A stretch of 64,000 nucleotides of DNA from Hemibagrus wyckioides (lineage: Eukaryota > Chordata > Actinopteri > Siluriformes > Bagridae): positions 14,740,657 to 14,804,656 of the forward strand of contig NC_080718.1 of NCBI RefSeq assembly GCF_019097595.1. Direction: 5' to 3'. Below are positions 1 through 13,980 of the stretch, one piece after another. The notes under the pieces are model-generated. The model made no database searches, had not been told where the DNA came from, and worked only from the letters and a program-made list of their open reading frames with translations. Made by a program: the position numbers and the translations under genes. Positions within the stretch are counted from its first letter, which is position 1. Each line of letters opens with the position of its first letter.

Positions 1-578
1 GGGACGTCAGTACTGGATATCAGCCTGTACTCTGGGCTCTGATATTGTTGTGGCATTGAAAACGACATAATTAGCTCATAATAGAAGTGCGCTAATCAGC
101 AGTAATGATTAATTAACAGTTTCCTAGTGATCATTAGGATGATTCAAATCAAACACATAATTGTTATCTGTTTTGTGGAGGTCATGTAGTCGTGCAGAGG
201 GGGTGTGTGTGTGTTTTGTTTTAGGAAGGAATCCACTGTGAAGTTGGATCTATGCACTGAATTCTCCATCAGGATTATATAAAACACCATGTTTATCTAA
301 CAAGCAGCATGGCATGCCCTGAGAATTATGTTGTTTATTTTACTTCATTCTTCATCAGGCTCACAGACTGTACGTTTTTATAGCAGAGCATGTACAGCTT
401 CGGCTTTTATAACACGATTCTCAATATGATTATTATTCTTAATAAAAAATAAATAAATAAATGCTAAAACCCACAGTGTCTTTACTGGTCTAAACTGTGG
501 GCTGGCTTTTTATTGAAGGCAGATGAGAAAGCAGCCATTATCATGTGTTAAACCTACTGAACCATTATATGTTGAATT

Positions 579-1012
579 GTGTGTGTGTGTGTGTGTGTGT
601 GTAAAGGCAGTACGTGCATTAATTCCTGAAAGTTCATGTGTTTGGTCATGTATATGCAATGGAAGGAATCTTTCTTTATACAACTGGCACACACACATGT
701 ACATGCAGAGAGAGAGAGAGAGAGAGAGCACTTGTGTGTATGTGTGTGTGTGTATGTGTCTGCAGGTTGAAGCCGAGGTCAGTCGTGTAAGCAGTGAAAT
801 CACCCTGACGTTTCAGAGTTTAGGAATGAAAACTGGGAAGGCAAAAGCTCCTGAGAAGAGAATGAGAAAGGGAGAAGGCATCTGACTACTCAAACAAAGG
901 CAGCCATGCATCTCTGTGCCATCACACACTTTTAACACCCACTGCACAGCTAATAGTGTTAAGACCTAGCTTAGACGTGACCTTTCCAAATGAGAGGGAT
1001 CAACCATAATCC

Positions 1013-1052
<40 letters not shown>

Positions 1053-1693
1053 TGAGAGTGAGAGTGTGTGTGTGTGCGTGTGTGTGCTTTATGATCAAGA
1101 GGGGGAGAAACAGTCGTTTGTGTGTGTGTGGGGGGGGGGGGTTACAGATATACTGTAAGGGGAAGTCATTTGAGTTGCTCAGGGTGATGTGTTAGTCTCA
1201 TAATGTAGTGTAAAGAAGTCTGTGTGTGATTATCTGGATATTAGTCATTTCTGTATACTGTGTTTGTGTGTGATTCTGTATCAAAAAAAACCCAGGGTGC
1301 AGTAGTTCAGCAAGGGTTCACTAAATCTATCTGTACTGCAGCTTCTGTTACATAACTTGTAGCTCTCTGCACTCGATCTGTGTGTGTGTGTGTACACAGA
1401 GAGGGGGTGTGTCTCTGTCTGGATGAGTAATACCATGTGTGTCTGCATTTTTTTGTCTGTTTAACACCCTTCTCTAATGAATCTATGTCTCTTTGTTCTT
1501 TGTGTGTGTGGTGTGTGTGTTTCCATATGAATGTGTAGATATGTACAGTATATCTCACTTCTTTTCCCTCCACCACCTTCTCTGTTTCACTTTCCCTTCC
1601 ACTCTGCAGCTATTCATAGTCTTTTGTGTGTGTGTGTGTGTCCATCACTCCTAATTAGTTACTGGCTTATAAGAATCCCACTCATGCTTACTG

Positions 1694-1734
<41 letters not shown>

Positions 1735-1742
1735 TGTGTGTG
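579..1742. repeat. Cluster of TG, AG and G-run microsatellites in a jmjd1c intron
   Basis: Within about 1.2 kb there are alternating TG at 579-602, AG at 707-728, mixed TG/AG/TG at about 1011-1085, a TG tract running into a G run at about 1120-1141, TG at about 1625-1640 and a long TG tract at about 1695-1742. The last one ends only a few bases before the acceptor of the first visible jmjd1c exon. Reading frames that cross these tracts encode only Cys-Val or His-Thr runs and are not genes. From 1 to 1747 I see no exon and take the stretch as jmjd1c intron. Confidence 0.9.
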
Positions 1743-1747
1743 TTCAG

Positions 1748-4700
1748 GGGGAAGTGGATGGCAGCAGCTCACTGCTCAAAGAAGATCTTTCAAGCCATGA
1801 ACATATCCAGGCTTGGCTCAGACATCGTCGACTCCAGCACATTCTTCAGCTAGGTAACGTATTCCACTTTCTTCTATTGCAGGAAAACGAGGAAGTAAGG
1901 CATCTTTTTAAATCCTTCAGCCGTGAAAGCACTGGGAATGTGTCAGGCTTGCTGTTGAGTTAATGTTTAGTCGTAGTATTAGTACTTTACACAACTAGCC
2001 ACAGGCACCTTCTATCAAGAGTTTGTTTTATTTTTCTTATTTGTGTGCATTGATATGGGGATTTGACATGCTTGAACTGAAATTCATCCTAAAATCAATC
2101 ATTTTTTATTGGATTTCTTATAGCACTAGGACTACAATCTGAGTTGTGTAGTTGGCATATAGTTAGCTGGGATATTATTTTGTAAAATGCCACTTTTAAA
2201 CAGTACTGTCCAATATGATGCATTATGGTTACTAGTCTGGTTCCTGGGTGTGTTAATAACCCATCACATAATGGTAGCTGTGAAAATAGGGGCCGTTTCC
2301 TGGAGGTTGTAGGGTGATCAAATCATTTGCTAAACAGTGCCAGAAATAACCACAGTAGCAACAATGGAGAAGCTTGTTTGTGTTCATTTGCCTTGATTTG
2401 CCTTGATTTGCCTTTTACTCAGCCTTTGGTTTAATACTGATACAGACAACCAAACAAAACTTCTCTGGGTTTTCTCTTCTACTCAGTGGGGAAGTTGTGA
2501 GACACTGCTGTTAAAGATCACTGGGAATAAGTTTCATTAGGTGGATATAAGATAGCATGCTAATTCATAATTTAATAAATAATTTACTAATTTATATACT
2601 CATGATGGTTATGTGATGATGATCGTGGGCCATTAACAGATCTACAAATAACAGATCAAATACACCAATCAGGCATAACATTATGACCACCTGACTAATA
2701 TTGTGTTGGTCCCCCTTTTGCTGCCAAAACAGCCCTGACCCGTCATGCACTGTGTATTCTGACACCTTTCTATCAGACCCAGCATTAACTTCCTCAGCAG
2801 TTTGAGCAACAGTAGCTCGTTTGTTGGATCGGATCACACGGGCCAGCCTTTGCTCCCCACGTGCATCAATGAGCCTTGGCCACCAACGACCCTGTCACCG
2901 GTTCACCACTGTTCCTTCCTTGGACCACTTTTGATAGATACTGACCACTGCAGACCGGGAACACCCCACAAGAGCAGCAGTTTTGGAGATGCTCTGATCC
3001 AGTCGTCTAGAGATCACAATTTGGCCCTTGTCAAACTCGCTCAAATCCTTACGCTTGCCCATTTTTCCTGCTTCTAACACATCAACTTTGAGCAATCTTG
3101 CTACAATGTGGTGGAAAAGTGATCAGTGCTGGACCTTGTAGAATGACATCTTTTGAGTTTTAAGCTTTTTTTTGGTTTGAGGGTTTTTTTGAGAGTTGAC
3201 GGTTGTTATATAAATTATACAGGACACAGCAGTGTGAAGGGCCTCAAGGTGAAGGTGTTCAGACCCAATTCCAAACCTCAGTGGCTCCATGGTATCGTCA
3301 GCCATCATGATCACAACAGCAGAACCATGACTGTCCTAAGCGACCAGGTGAGAACATTTACACTGTTTCCTGTGCTTGACTAACCAATTGCAGATGATGT
3401 ATGATGAAGCGAAGTGTGCTACAATATACATGTACATCATACACATGCTTCTATCTGATCCTGTCCCTGTAGGCAGCAGAGCCTCTAAGTGTGGACCCAG
3501 CACTCATGCATGTGCTGGTTCTGGATGACAGTAACCAGTTGTTATTAGTGAAAGACAATGCCGCAACAAATTGTAAACCTCACACTAACAAGATCAGCAG
3601 GATCACCATGGTGACTAAAATACTCTTTTGATTTCTTTTTTAGTGTCTGTGTTTGAGTGGGTGTGTATTTGTAGTGTTCACTGGTGTTTTCTTACTAGCT
3701 TTTAATCTTCCTCCAGAATGCAGGAAACAGGTCAAAAAACACTACAGAACCAGAGCAGGTATTATATCACCTACACACACCCAGACATACATACACACTT
3801 CACACATACATACACAAATACAATAAAGTAATTTGATACTTTATAACTCACTCATGCAGACACACACACACACACACACCCTAACCCAGAGCTTATGATT
3901 TATTGACTGTACTATAAACACACACCCACACTGATGCACACACTTATCTCTCCTCCTCCCTTCTCCTCTCTCCTGCAGGTGTGTAGCTCGGGGCCAGTGC
4001 AGAGGAAACAGCCAGAGCTGTGCAGAGAGAACTCCAACTGCAGCCTGACAGAGGACGACACAGACAGGATGAGGGAGGAGAACGGAGCTGATGAAGCAAG
4101 AGCAGGTGAGGTGCAGCAATACATTAAGCTGATATTAACAGCTCCCTCACTGTTTGAATTCCATTTAGCTGCATTTAGATTTATTACATTAGCTCTTGAG
4201 GGAGAGGGCATTCTCATTCAACGATCAGTGTCTGGTGCCCAAAATAGACTCCTTCCTGTAGAGTTCTCTGCACATATTATTTCTATTTTTATTACTTTCT
4301 AACTTTTACATATTTCTAGATTTCTTAAAGAGTAGGATCAACCATAGTGAGAGGAAGAGGAGGAAAGCAGGGGACAAGGAGGAGCAGGATGAAAAGGACA
4401 GTAGAAGTGCTGGGTTAAAAAGGCCGAAGGGTAACAGTGGATCTGACCATTCAGAGGGCAGTGATTCGGAGGGCACCATCATGGATACAAAAAGCCTACA
4501 GAGAAAATGTTCAAAAAAGCCAGCTGACTGCAAGACAGGCAACAATCCTGCAGCACATTCAGGACATGACCTGAAGGCACACTCATCTCCCAAAAGCATA
4601 GAACTTTCTTCTTGCCAGTTAGCAGAGATTGAACGGCAGAAAGTAGGGAAAGTCATACCTCTGCACACCAGCACACCCTGCAATGGAGTGTACCAAACAG

Positions 4701-7700
4701 TCAATTCACTACACTGCACCATGGTTCTGGGCTGTAATAAAGCAGAGATGGAACAGGGAGCTGGAGTGATGGAGATGGAGGACCAGAGTGAAGGTACATC
4801 ACAAGAGGACTGTGAAGCTGTTTCTGCACTATTAGCATCCCAAGAGAATGAGCAGCTGGTTTCCTTGGAGACAGCTTGTGTGTTATTACACACGTCATCA
4901 CCGGCATGCGAGGGGGTTGAGGGTGAACAGGAGATTCCACCAGGTGAACCAGCGGTCAGAACATCTGATTTGACATGTCCAGAGGTCATTGCACCCAGTT
5001 GTGACTCAGCAGATGCAACGGAAGTAAAGTCAAGTCAGTCTCCTGGAGCTACTAGTCCTAGACATGATGCTGCTCTTGCCTCAGAAATTACCCACAAGAC
5101 AACTGTAAGTCCTCGTTCCTCTCTTGAAGTGATTTCCAAGCCACCAGAGGTCACAGAGGTTGCCAGGCTGAAGTGCAGTTCCTCTCCTCAAGCTGTCAAA
5201 ACTGAAGAGAGCAGTTTGCCCTCAAAAGCCAATACAGATAAAGTTCTCAGTGGCTTTAAAAGCACACATGATTCCAAAGTGACCCCTACACCAACATTTC
5301 ATCAGCAGAATGCCCCCTCTCCTAGCACAACAGACACACAGGCTCAGTCAAGAACCCCTCCTCAAAATGTTGCCCATAATCTTAATCACACGCCTACCCC
5401 AAACAAACCAACTAAAAGCCCACTGATCGTTGACAGAAATGAGCCTTTCACTGTCTATCGTGACCCAGCACTTGTGAGGAGAGAACTGGAGAGCCTCTCT
5501 ACCTATGTCCAACCCCCACACACCCCACCCAGCCTCCATTCAAAACACCATCTGAAGAGCTCATCTCCCTCCTCCAGTTCCCCCAGCCTTACCTCCACCA
5601 CCTCCCACACCAAGATCATGAGTCCCGCTGCACACCTCTCACCTCTTCCCCTCCCTTCCCAGTCTCCTTTGTGCTCAGCTCACCCCTCCATACCCCACCC
5701 ACACCTGCTTCCATCTCTTCTGCCCGGTTTGCCCCCTTCCTCAGCACTGCTGGCTGGACATGCTCGGCTGGGACCTCTGGGTCTCCCCCCACACCCATTG
5801 ACCCTGCAGGCAACACCATCTCTCCTAGGTCAGGGCCCGGGAACAGCTTCCCTGGCACCAATGGGCCTGTACCCAGTCCTCTGGCCCCCTTTTCCTAATG
5901 GAGTGCATAGCTATGGTCTGGGAATACCAGGGTCCAAGTGGGCACCCTCAGAGACTGCAGGCATGTCTGAGGTTAGCCTGAGGAGGGTAAGGGCTCATTC
6001 CATTTACTACTATGCTAAAGAGTATGTCAAAAGCGCATGATATCCAATGTGAAAGTAGGCAATAGGCTAGACTCTGCCCCTGGGGTATATAAATGTATTT
6101 ATATGATTTGTGTTTGTGTGTGTGTTCACAGAACACACCAAGCCCTTGGGTCCCTCAGACCTCTTCTGTAACCAATGCAGAAAGTCAGGGTTTGCGACCC
6201 CCTTTGCCTGTTCGGCCCTCAAGCACTGAACCCCAGAGACCATCCAGGAGCTCCCAGCCCAGCACCCCTACCACTAAAAGCACAGAGTGAGTGCACACTC
6301 CTACATTCTACTACATACATTATACTAATAGTGCTACTAATCAGGTCTGGAAGATGTATGACTTTTCAATTCAGTAGGAAATATTACTGAACTAAAACAC
6401 AACAGTATTTAAGTGCTTCTGTACTCACACATTTCTGGCTACTTTTCCTGTTTCTAGGGAACAAGAGAGGAAGGCATTCACAGAGACACAAAGCTCCATC
6501 CATGTGCCACTGAAGGTAGAACAGGAGCGTGTGAGGGCAGTAGTGGGAAAGAATGGACATATATCCCACTCCACAGTCACAGAGTCACCTTCTGCTCACT
6601 CCAAACAGCCTCAGTTGGTGTATGACCTCACAGGTGACCGCACCAGCTGCTACCAGGAGGAGAGTCGACGCATACTGCAGGAGAGTATTGAAGTGGCACC
6701 ATTCACAGCCAAACTTAGCTCAGACAGAGAACCCTATCCTAAATGCCCCACTCCTTCACTACATTTCAAAGAGAGAGAGAAAGAGCGACAGCGTGAGAGA
6801 GAGATGCACATGTTCCGACATAGCGTGCCTCCCAGGTTGCAATCAGCACAGCCTTCACCGACACTTACTCAGAGTAGCTACTACACTCCAGCAGCTGGCA
6901 GCGTGGAGAACAAGGCTTCTGCCCGTAGAGCTCCTTCCAGCAAAGAGCTGTATGAGAGACTGAGTTCCCCCAATACTGCTGCCTCTGTCCTCTCTTCAAA
7001 TAGTACACAGAGCACAGTCAAGTGTAGACCTCCACCTCTTGTCAAACGGAGCACTGAGAGAGAGGAAGGACTCCTGGGCAAGATTACAGAGCAGTTGATC
7101 TCAAAATCTATCTCATTGGACCCACAGGATGTCAGTAGCATGGAGAGAAAATGCTCCTCTGCTTCTCTTATTTCTGTCTCTTCTTCTTCCTCTTCTACTT
7201 CTCGTGTTGTACCCTCACTGCACAGGGCCCCCATCTTCCACCCCCCAGCTTTACCCATCATAACATCTAAAGAGGCAGGGCAAAGTAGATTGTCACCACC
7301 TACCTTGTCACCCGTCCAGCCAATGAGCTTATCCGGAAAGGGTCAGAATCAACACAGGCCACCCACACTGATGCCGGAGCTCAGGCATGGAGCAGTCGCT
7401 GGAAAGAAGGCAGCTCCTGAGCCTATTTCCATCACAAACAAAGGTTATGATTTGCAGAGGGGTGGAGGTTTGCACAACCGAGAAAGAGTGGTAGGAGGTC
7501 ACACAACCAATGGAGGACTGGTGAATACACAGGCTGCCACTGCTTCTGTTATTGTTCGTTCTTCTGGCTACATGCACACACCTGTGAACCACACTATTAC
7601 TGAAAGATTGCATTCCCAAGTTCAGTGTGACCATGTGCGAACATTTGAGGCTTTGCCAAGCACACACTCGAAGGATGGAAATGGTCAGTGTAAGAGGGGC

Positions 7701-10700
7701 ATCTTATGGACCCCTGTGGACACTGTACACCCTGTAAACATGGTCGCTTTGAAACAGGACATTAACACACCTTTGAACATGACTAAGAATATGAGTACAC
7801 ATTTTTCAAATCGTGGGGTAAAATATTCTGTAAATATACAGTCACCACATTCAAGAATAGACTTGGTATCTGAGCAATGTGAAAAGGAGAAGGAGGAAAT
7901 TAGTAGGGTTGTTCAGCCAAAGGTGAATCTCTCCTGTTACCCCCCTAGAGACATCCCCCATGTAAAGAAACGCAGAGCTGGACTAGCTGCTTTAGAGCTT
8001 AGGCAAAATATGCATGCAGTCCAGCCCCTGCACACTACAGAGACTTTGAACGCTACCAAGAATAGACACAGTTGCACTACACACAGTACGCATACCAAAT
8101 GCACTGCACACACTCTGGACCAAGATAAAGAGTCAATATTCAATCCTAGCCCACCCAAATATCCCAGGTTAGCCCCTGAGGTCACTGGGGTTGTAGCTAA
8201 CAAACTAGGCTCAGTGGCAAAAGTTCAGCCACTGTCACCTTCAGCCCCTACTAACCAACCTGCCCAGTCGAATAATTACCACAAACTGAAAAAAGCTTGG
8301 CTTACCCGCCACTCTGAGCAGGACAGAGGTAGTGCCACATCAGAGACAGCAGGGGGCAGTACCACACTAACCACCACAACCACCGTCTGTCTGCCAATCA
8401 AACAGGAGTTGAATGGACTGGAGGATAAATGGTCCACACATGAGGGCAAAGAACTTTTTCTGGATAATAGAAAATCTAAAGCTCTAGACAGGAAATGCCT
8501 AGTTGAAGACAGGAAGCCTAATGGAAGCAATGCTATGTCTAACACAGAGGATAAAAAAATGTCTCTCACTGGGGATAATAAAATTACTTTCGAAGATGTG
8601 AAGCCCACCATAGATAGAAATAGCGGCTTACAGGGAAAGAAGCCTAACATTCAGAATAAGAAACTATGCATCAATATAAGGAAGCCAAACCCAGCAGACA
8701 TAAAGGTAGAGAAGGATAATCATGGAGAGAAACGGATCTTTCAGTCCAGCTTCGAAAGTGAGAGTGGAGGGGACTCGGGCAGTGAAAGTGAATGTCATAA
8801 ATCTCACCCGGCAAGCATACATCGGTCCAAACCTGCATTCAAAAAGAAGCAGAACGATCAGAGAAGGAGAGAGGATGAAGAGGAAGAGGGAGAAGAGGAT
8901 GAGGGGAAACTTAATGGCGTAATCCAGACTTCCAAAGAGAAATCGCAGCACAGGTTGCCTAGCAGTAAGTTTCTTTTTGTTGTTTTTGTGGGGGTTTTTT
9001 AAGCATGTTTGTCATGTTTGGTTTTTAGCATGTTTTAGTTAGACCATTTCTTTATGCAACAGGGTTTTTTTTACAGTTTCAATTGAATGACAGTCATTAA
9101 TATTTGAATGCTGTCATAAATTCGACTAGCTGTGCCCACACTGCAGATATTTAGTATACTGATGCACGAATTGATTTCAGCAATTTCTTGAAGAATTTCA
9201 GCCTGTTTTGGGATATATCATTTAGGAATATTTTCACGCAGAGACCTACATTCAATAAAAGGAGCAGACAGATCACAGCTGTGGGAATTTTTTCAAGTGC
9301 TTGTCATTTCTCAGCCATCAGCAGCTTTGTTTTAATATGTTTAGCTGCTGCTCACTGTTCAGTGGTGTAACCTGTGAAAGATGAAAATAGGTAGTCCTTC
9401 ACCATCGTGAGAGAGACTGATGACAGTTGTAATTCCAGTATTTGTATTCTGTGGCTGCTTGAATGAACATGGGTGAGCTGATAGAAGCTGCCGGTGATTC
9501 TCTTTCTACAGATGGTATACCTCGTTCAGTGCTAAAGGACTGGAGGAAGGTAAGGAAGCTGAAGCAGAGCGGTGAGGCTTTCTTGCAGGATGACTCATGT
9601 GCAGAGATTGGAGCAAATGTGCAGAAATGCCGGGAATGCCGATTGGACCGATCACGCAAGGCCCAGGAGCCGGTCATTTCACCTGTCTTCTGTCGCTTCT
9701 ACTACTTCCGCAGGTAAGCCTCCATTAGGAATGGGGTGGCTGCATACGTGGATCCCCGTACATTCCGACACTTTCTGGAGAACACTAGGAGCTGGCACAT
9801 CCAAGCACTGAGTTTTACCTGTTCATATTGCTAGCCTAGTACATGGTACTGTTGGGTGAGTTTGCTACTGCTGTTGTTGCTGATGGTCATTGACAGCACT
9901 CACCTCTCATTGTTCTGCCCTGAATCAGTCGCACTGCGCTCTCTCCTCCTAGCATTCATATACTCCTCTGGTCATGCTGAGTCCCTCATTGTGTTTACGG
10001 CATGCTGTAAATTATTCTTCTTGCCAAGTTAGCCAGATTGCTAACACAGCAACACTGGGCTGGGAGTCCATTTCCCTCTGTTTTATTCTTATTCTCCCCA
10101 GTGCTCAGTTCTTCCTCTGTCAATTACCCTCTAATAGTTTTCCACAGTCCCTGCTGTCTAGCTGATAAGCAGATTTGTGGCTACATACTTGTAGAATATT
10201 TGAGTGCCTTTCCCCCACCGTAACACATTGGTGATTTTAGTTAAGTGAGTGATAAATCAAGCCCTGGTGTAAGATTGCATCGCTGGTGGTCTCACTAGGT
10301 AAATGTCTTGCTCAGGCACTGAATATAGGCACAAAAATAAAAAAATAAAGTGAGAGCTTATAATGATGTGTCATGTATGCCATGCAATAGCAGTAAGTTA
10401 GCCATTCTGCTACTAGAATTGGAGGAAATACACCAGTCTTTAGGCGCCAATCAGTAGTCTTCCCACGAAGGCAAACCTGCAGATTGTTCACCGCTGTGCC
10501 CAGTGTGTGTCCTCTGTTATCACTTAGACTGAATGGCAGCCATCCGATCCCCAGATGAACTGTTTGTTTGTCACAGAGGGGCTTTCTCATCTAATCAGAG
10601 GCAGGCCCTCAGGGGGAAGGCCATCATCACCTTGGTCTCTAAGCATGCTGGAAGTCCAGCCTCTGTCTTGACCTGCAAGTGTGCAAGGAGTCTCTCCTCC

Positions 10701-13700
10701 TCAGGGGCATTATTATGGAGTTGTTCCTCTCCAGGGAGTTCTCCTCATGACATTGTGACATACTGTACAGTATCCGTGTGATTTTCAGCAGCAGTTAGAA
10801 GGAGTGAAATAAAACGCTAGCTACGTGTTTAACTGGGGTTCTATGAACCTTGGATAACTGCCAAGGTTCCTTGTCAGCACTGACTAGGCAATAGCTGGGG
10901 AGAAGAATCCAGTGAAGGGTGGCTATGTGACAGTGGTATTCACTGCAGAGCATGTGTAATATGACACTTTGTGACTTTATTGGAAAGTCTTGTTATGTAT
11001 ACACACTTGCTAGGTGATTTTCATAAAACCCCCTGGAGGTATTAGGTGTTTAGAGAGCCACAGTCATATGCATAGTTGTTTACTAGCACTTAACTAGCCG
11101 ACAACGTAGGCTAGCTAATGCTAATAATTTTAGTCTAGTAGGACACTGTACACTGACCATCTATTTTACCTAATCATGCAGAAGTGTGATCTCTGTGACT
11201 GTTAACTGTGGCAGTGGTTTTTGATGCATTTCAGAAACTGCTGATCTAGGATTTTCACACACAACAGTCTCTAGAGTTTACACAGAAAGGTGCAAAAAAA
11301 AATTGAGTGAGTGACAGTCCTGTGGGTGAAAAGGGCTTGTTGATAAGAGAGGATCAGAGGAAAATGGCCAGATTATTTTGAGCTGCCAGGAAGGATATAG
11401 GAACTCCAATAATAACTTTTTACATCCATGATGAGCAGAAAAGCATCTCAGCATGCATAAAATATTGAACCTTGAGGTGGATGGGCTACAACAGAAGATC
11501 ACAACAGGTTTCACTCCTGCCAGCCAAGACAGAAATCTGAGGCTCTCATGGGCATAAAAAAACAGTTGATTTTTCTTTTTGTTGAGTCTCTCTGACCTCT
11601 CTGACTTCTGAGTAAATTCTAGAGACTGTTGTGTGTGAAAATCCCAGGAGATCAACAGTTTCTGAAATCCTTAAGCCAGCCCTTTCAGTATCAAAACCCA
11701 TGCCACAATCAAAGGCTCAGAGATCAGATTTTTTTCTCCCTTCTGAAGCTCTTGACCCGTATTTGCATGATTTTATGCATTGCAATGCTGCCACATGATT
11801 GACTGATTAGATAGCAGCATGACCATGCAGGTGTACAGGTGTTCCTAATAAATTGGATCGTGATTACATGTAAATTAATATATTTATATTAATATTAATA
11901 TATCCTATTTTCCTTTATTCATATATCATTTTAATGAGAGTAAATATTTTGTAGATTTTCTTGTTTAGACTGGAAATATAGCAGTCAGTTTTTTGTGCAC
12001 ACTCTTTTGTATGCAGGGTTCAATCTGAGGATGATCTTGGTCTAAATTTGGGTAAACCTCACTCTAAATTACTCTAATTTATTTTCTATCCCCAACTGCA
12101 TTTTTATTATTATTGTTCAATTAGGATTGTAGCTGATTTTAATGGAAACTTAGCAGGTTTATAAATCCAGTTCAGAGTGCCTTTAAATGAACAACTAAGC
12201 TTAATCATTCCCAGTAAAACAGCTCCTGAGAGCCTTTTGAAAATTGCTTTGTCCAGGAATACATACTGGCAGCCTCTATCTTTTCAGTATCACTTCACCA
12301 CAAAGTGTAAGATTAAACAGTATCAGCATTCTCAAGCTGGGTTTTATTTAGTTGTGTGTCAAGGTATAAAGAAATAAACGTGTATTACCACCAAATTATA
12401 TCACTCTCTGGTCATGGTATCTGCTACCCCTGCCCTTTCTCTCCTGCCACAGGCTGTCATTCAGCAAGAACGGAGTAGTGCGTGTGGACGGCTTCTCTGT
12501 TGTAGAGGACACTGATGAAGAGGCAGTACGGGTGTGGGTGGCGGGTTTTGAGGCTGAACAGGACCACAAGCAAAAGGAGATGGAGCTGGACACAGCTAAA
12601 TACATTCTCACACTCATAGGAGACAAGTTTTGCCAACTTGTTAAGACAGAAAACACTGCTGTCACATGGGTCAAGAAAGAAAGTGAGTGTGTCTGTGTGT
12701 GTGTATGAACATATGTATCTAGTATTATACAATAAACATACAGTGCAACAAATCTATTTTATTATCAAATTACATGAACAAATAATAGCTCAGCATTGTA
12801 ATGAAGAGATTTTCAATCCTCCCTCTTTCTCTTCTTGTGTGTGTGTGTTTGTGTGTGTAGCCCAGGTGATGTGGAAGCGAGCGGTGAGAGGTGTGAGAGA
12901 GATGTGTGATGCATGTGAGGCCACTCTGTTTAATATACATTGGGCCTGTCACAAATGTGGCTTTGTGGTGTGCATGGACTGCTACAAAGCCCGTGAGAGG
13001 AAGAGTGCCAAAGGTGAGAAATACACTTATGTAACACTTAATTACACATTTCCCATTTGATCGCTCATTTATCTTATATATTCACATTTTCTCAGATAAA
13101 GAGCTGTATGCCTGGGTCAGATGTGTGAAAAACCAGCCCCATGACCTGAAGAACCTTATGCCTACTCAGATAGTCCCAGAGAGGGGTGAGTGATGTGTGT
13201 ATTTAGTGCATCCATGTGTGTGTATGTGTGCGTCTTTGTACATAGTTTGACCTACAGTAAGATTCTTGTCAGTCATATTGATTAGATGTCAGGCTGCTAT
13301 TAAAATTGTTCTGTATGACCTACAGTGTTAGCAGATCTGCAGAGCACAATGCACTCTATAAGGAGAGAATACGGCATTCCCTCTCAGTGCTCTTGCTTTG
13401 GCAGCAGCGCCTTCCTCTCCAGATCCACCATCACCAACGGCCTCTTACAGGTGAAAAAAGTACATTGACCACTAGTATTTTTAAATCATGCCTTGTATGG
13501 CCCTATTTTTTTTTTACTTTACAACACCTTGAAGATTTAATCTTGGCTCCATGTTCAGCACAGTGTATGCTTTATGCTGGAAAAGTGAAAAGATTGTTTT
13601 GTGATGTCAGCTTTCTGAGAGAACACAGTGCGACTTGAAAAGCCAGCAGCAAAATCAGCAGAAGACCACACAAAACACTGCTCACAAGATCTCCACAGAG

Positions 13701-13914
13701 AGAAGAGGTGAGTAAAAACTTGTTTATTCTCCTTTCTCAACAGGCACCCCGACAGAAGGCTGGAAAATTACTTCAGAGAAAAGAGAGAGAGCGAGAGAGA
13801 ATTAGTTAGTTCAGGTCTCAGTTCAAAATCAGACTTCCAGATGGGTTCGCCACTTCTTCAGGAGTTGAGCAAGAGTCACACACATTATATGGCCAAATGT
13901 TTGTGAACATCTGA

Positions 13915-13980
<66 letters not shown>

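Noticed and set aside
523..885. 120-codon open frame
   Set aside because: It runs through TG and AG microsatellites and ends in a peptide that does not match the expected jmjd1c upstream exons.
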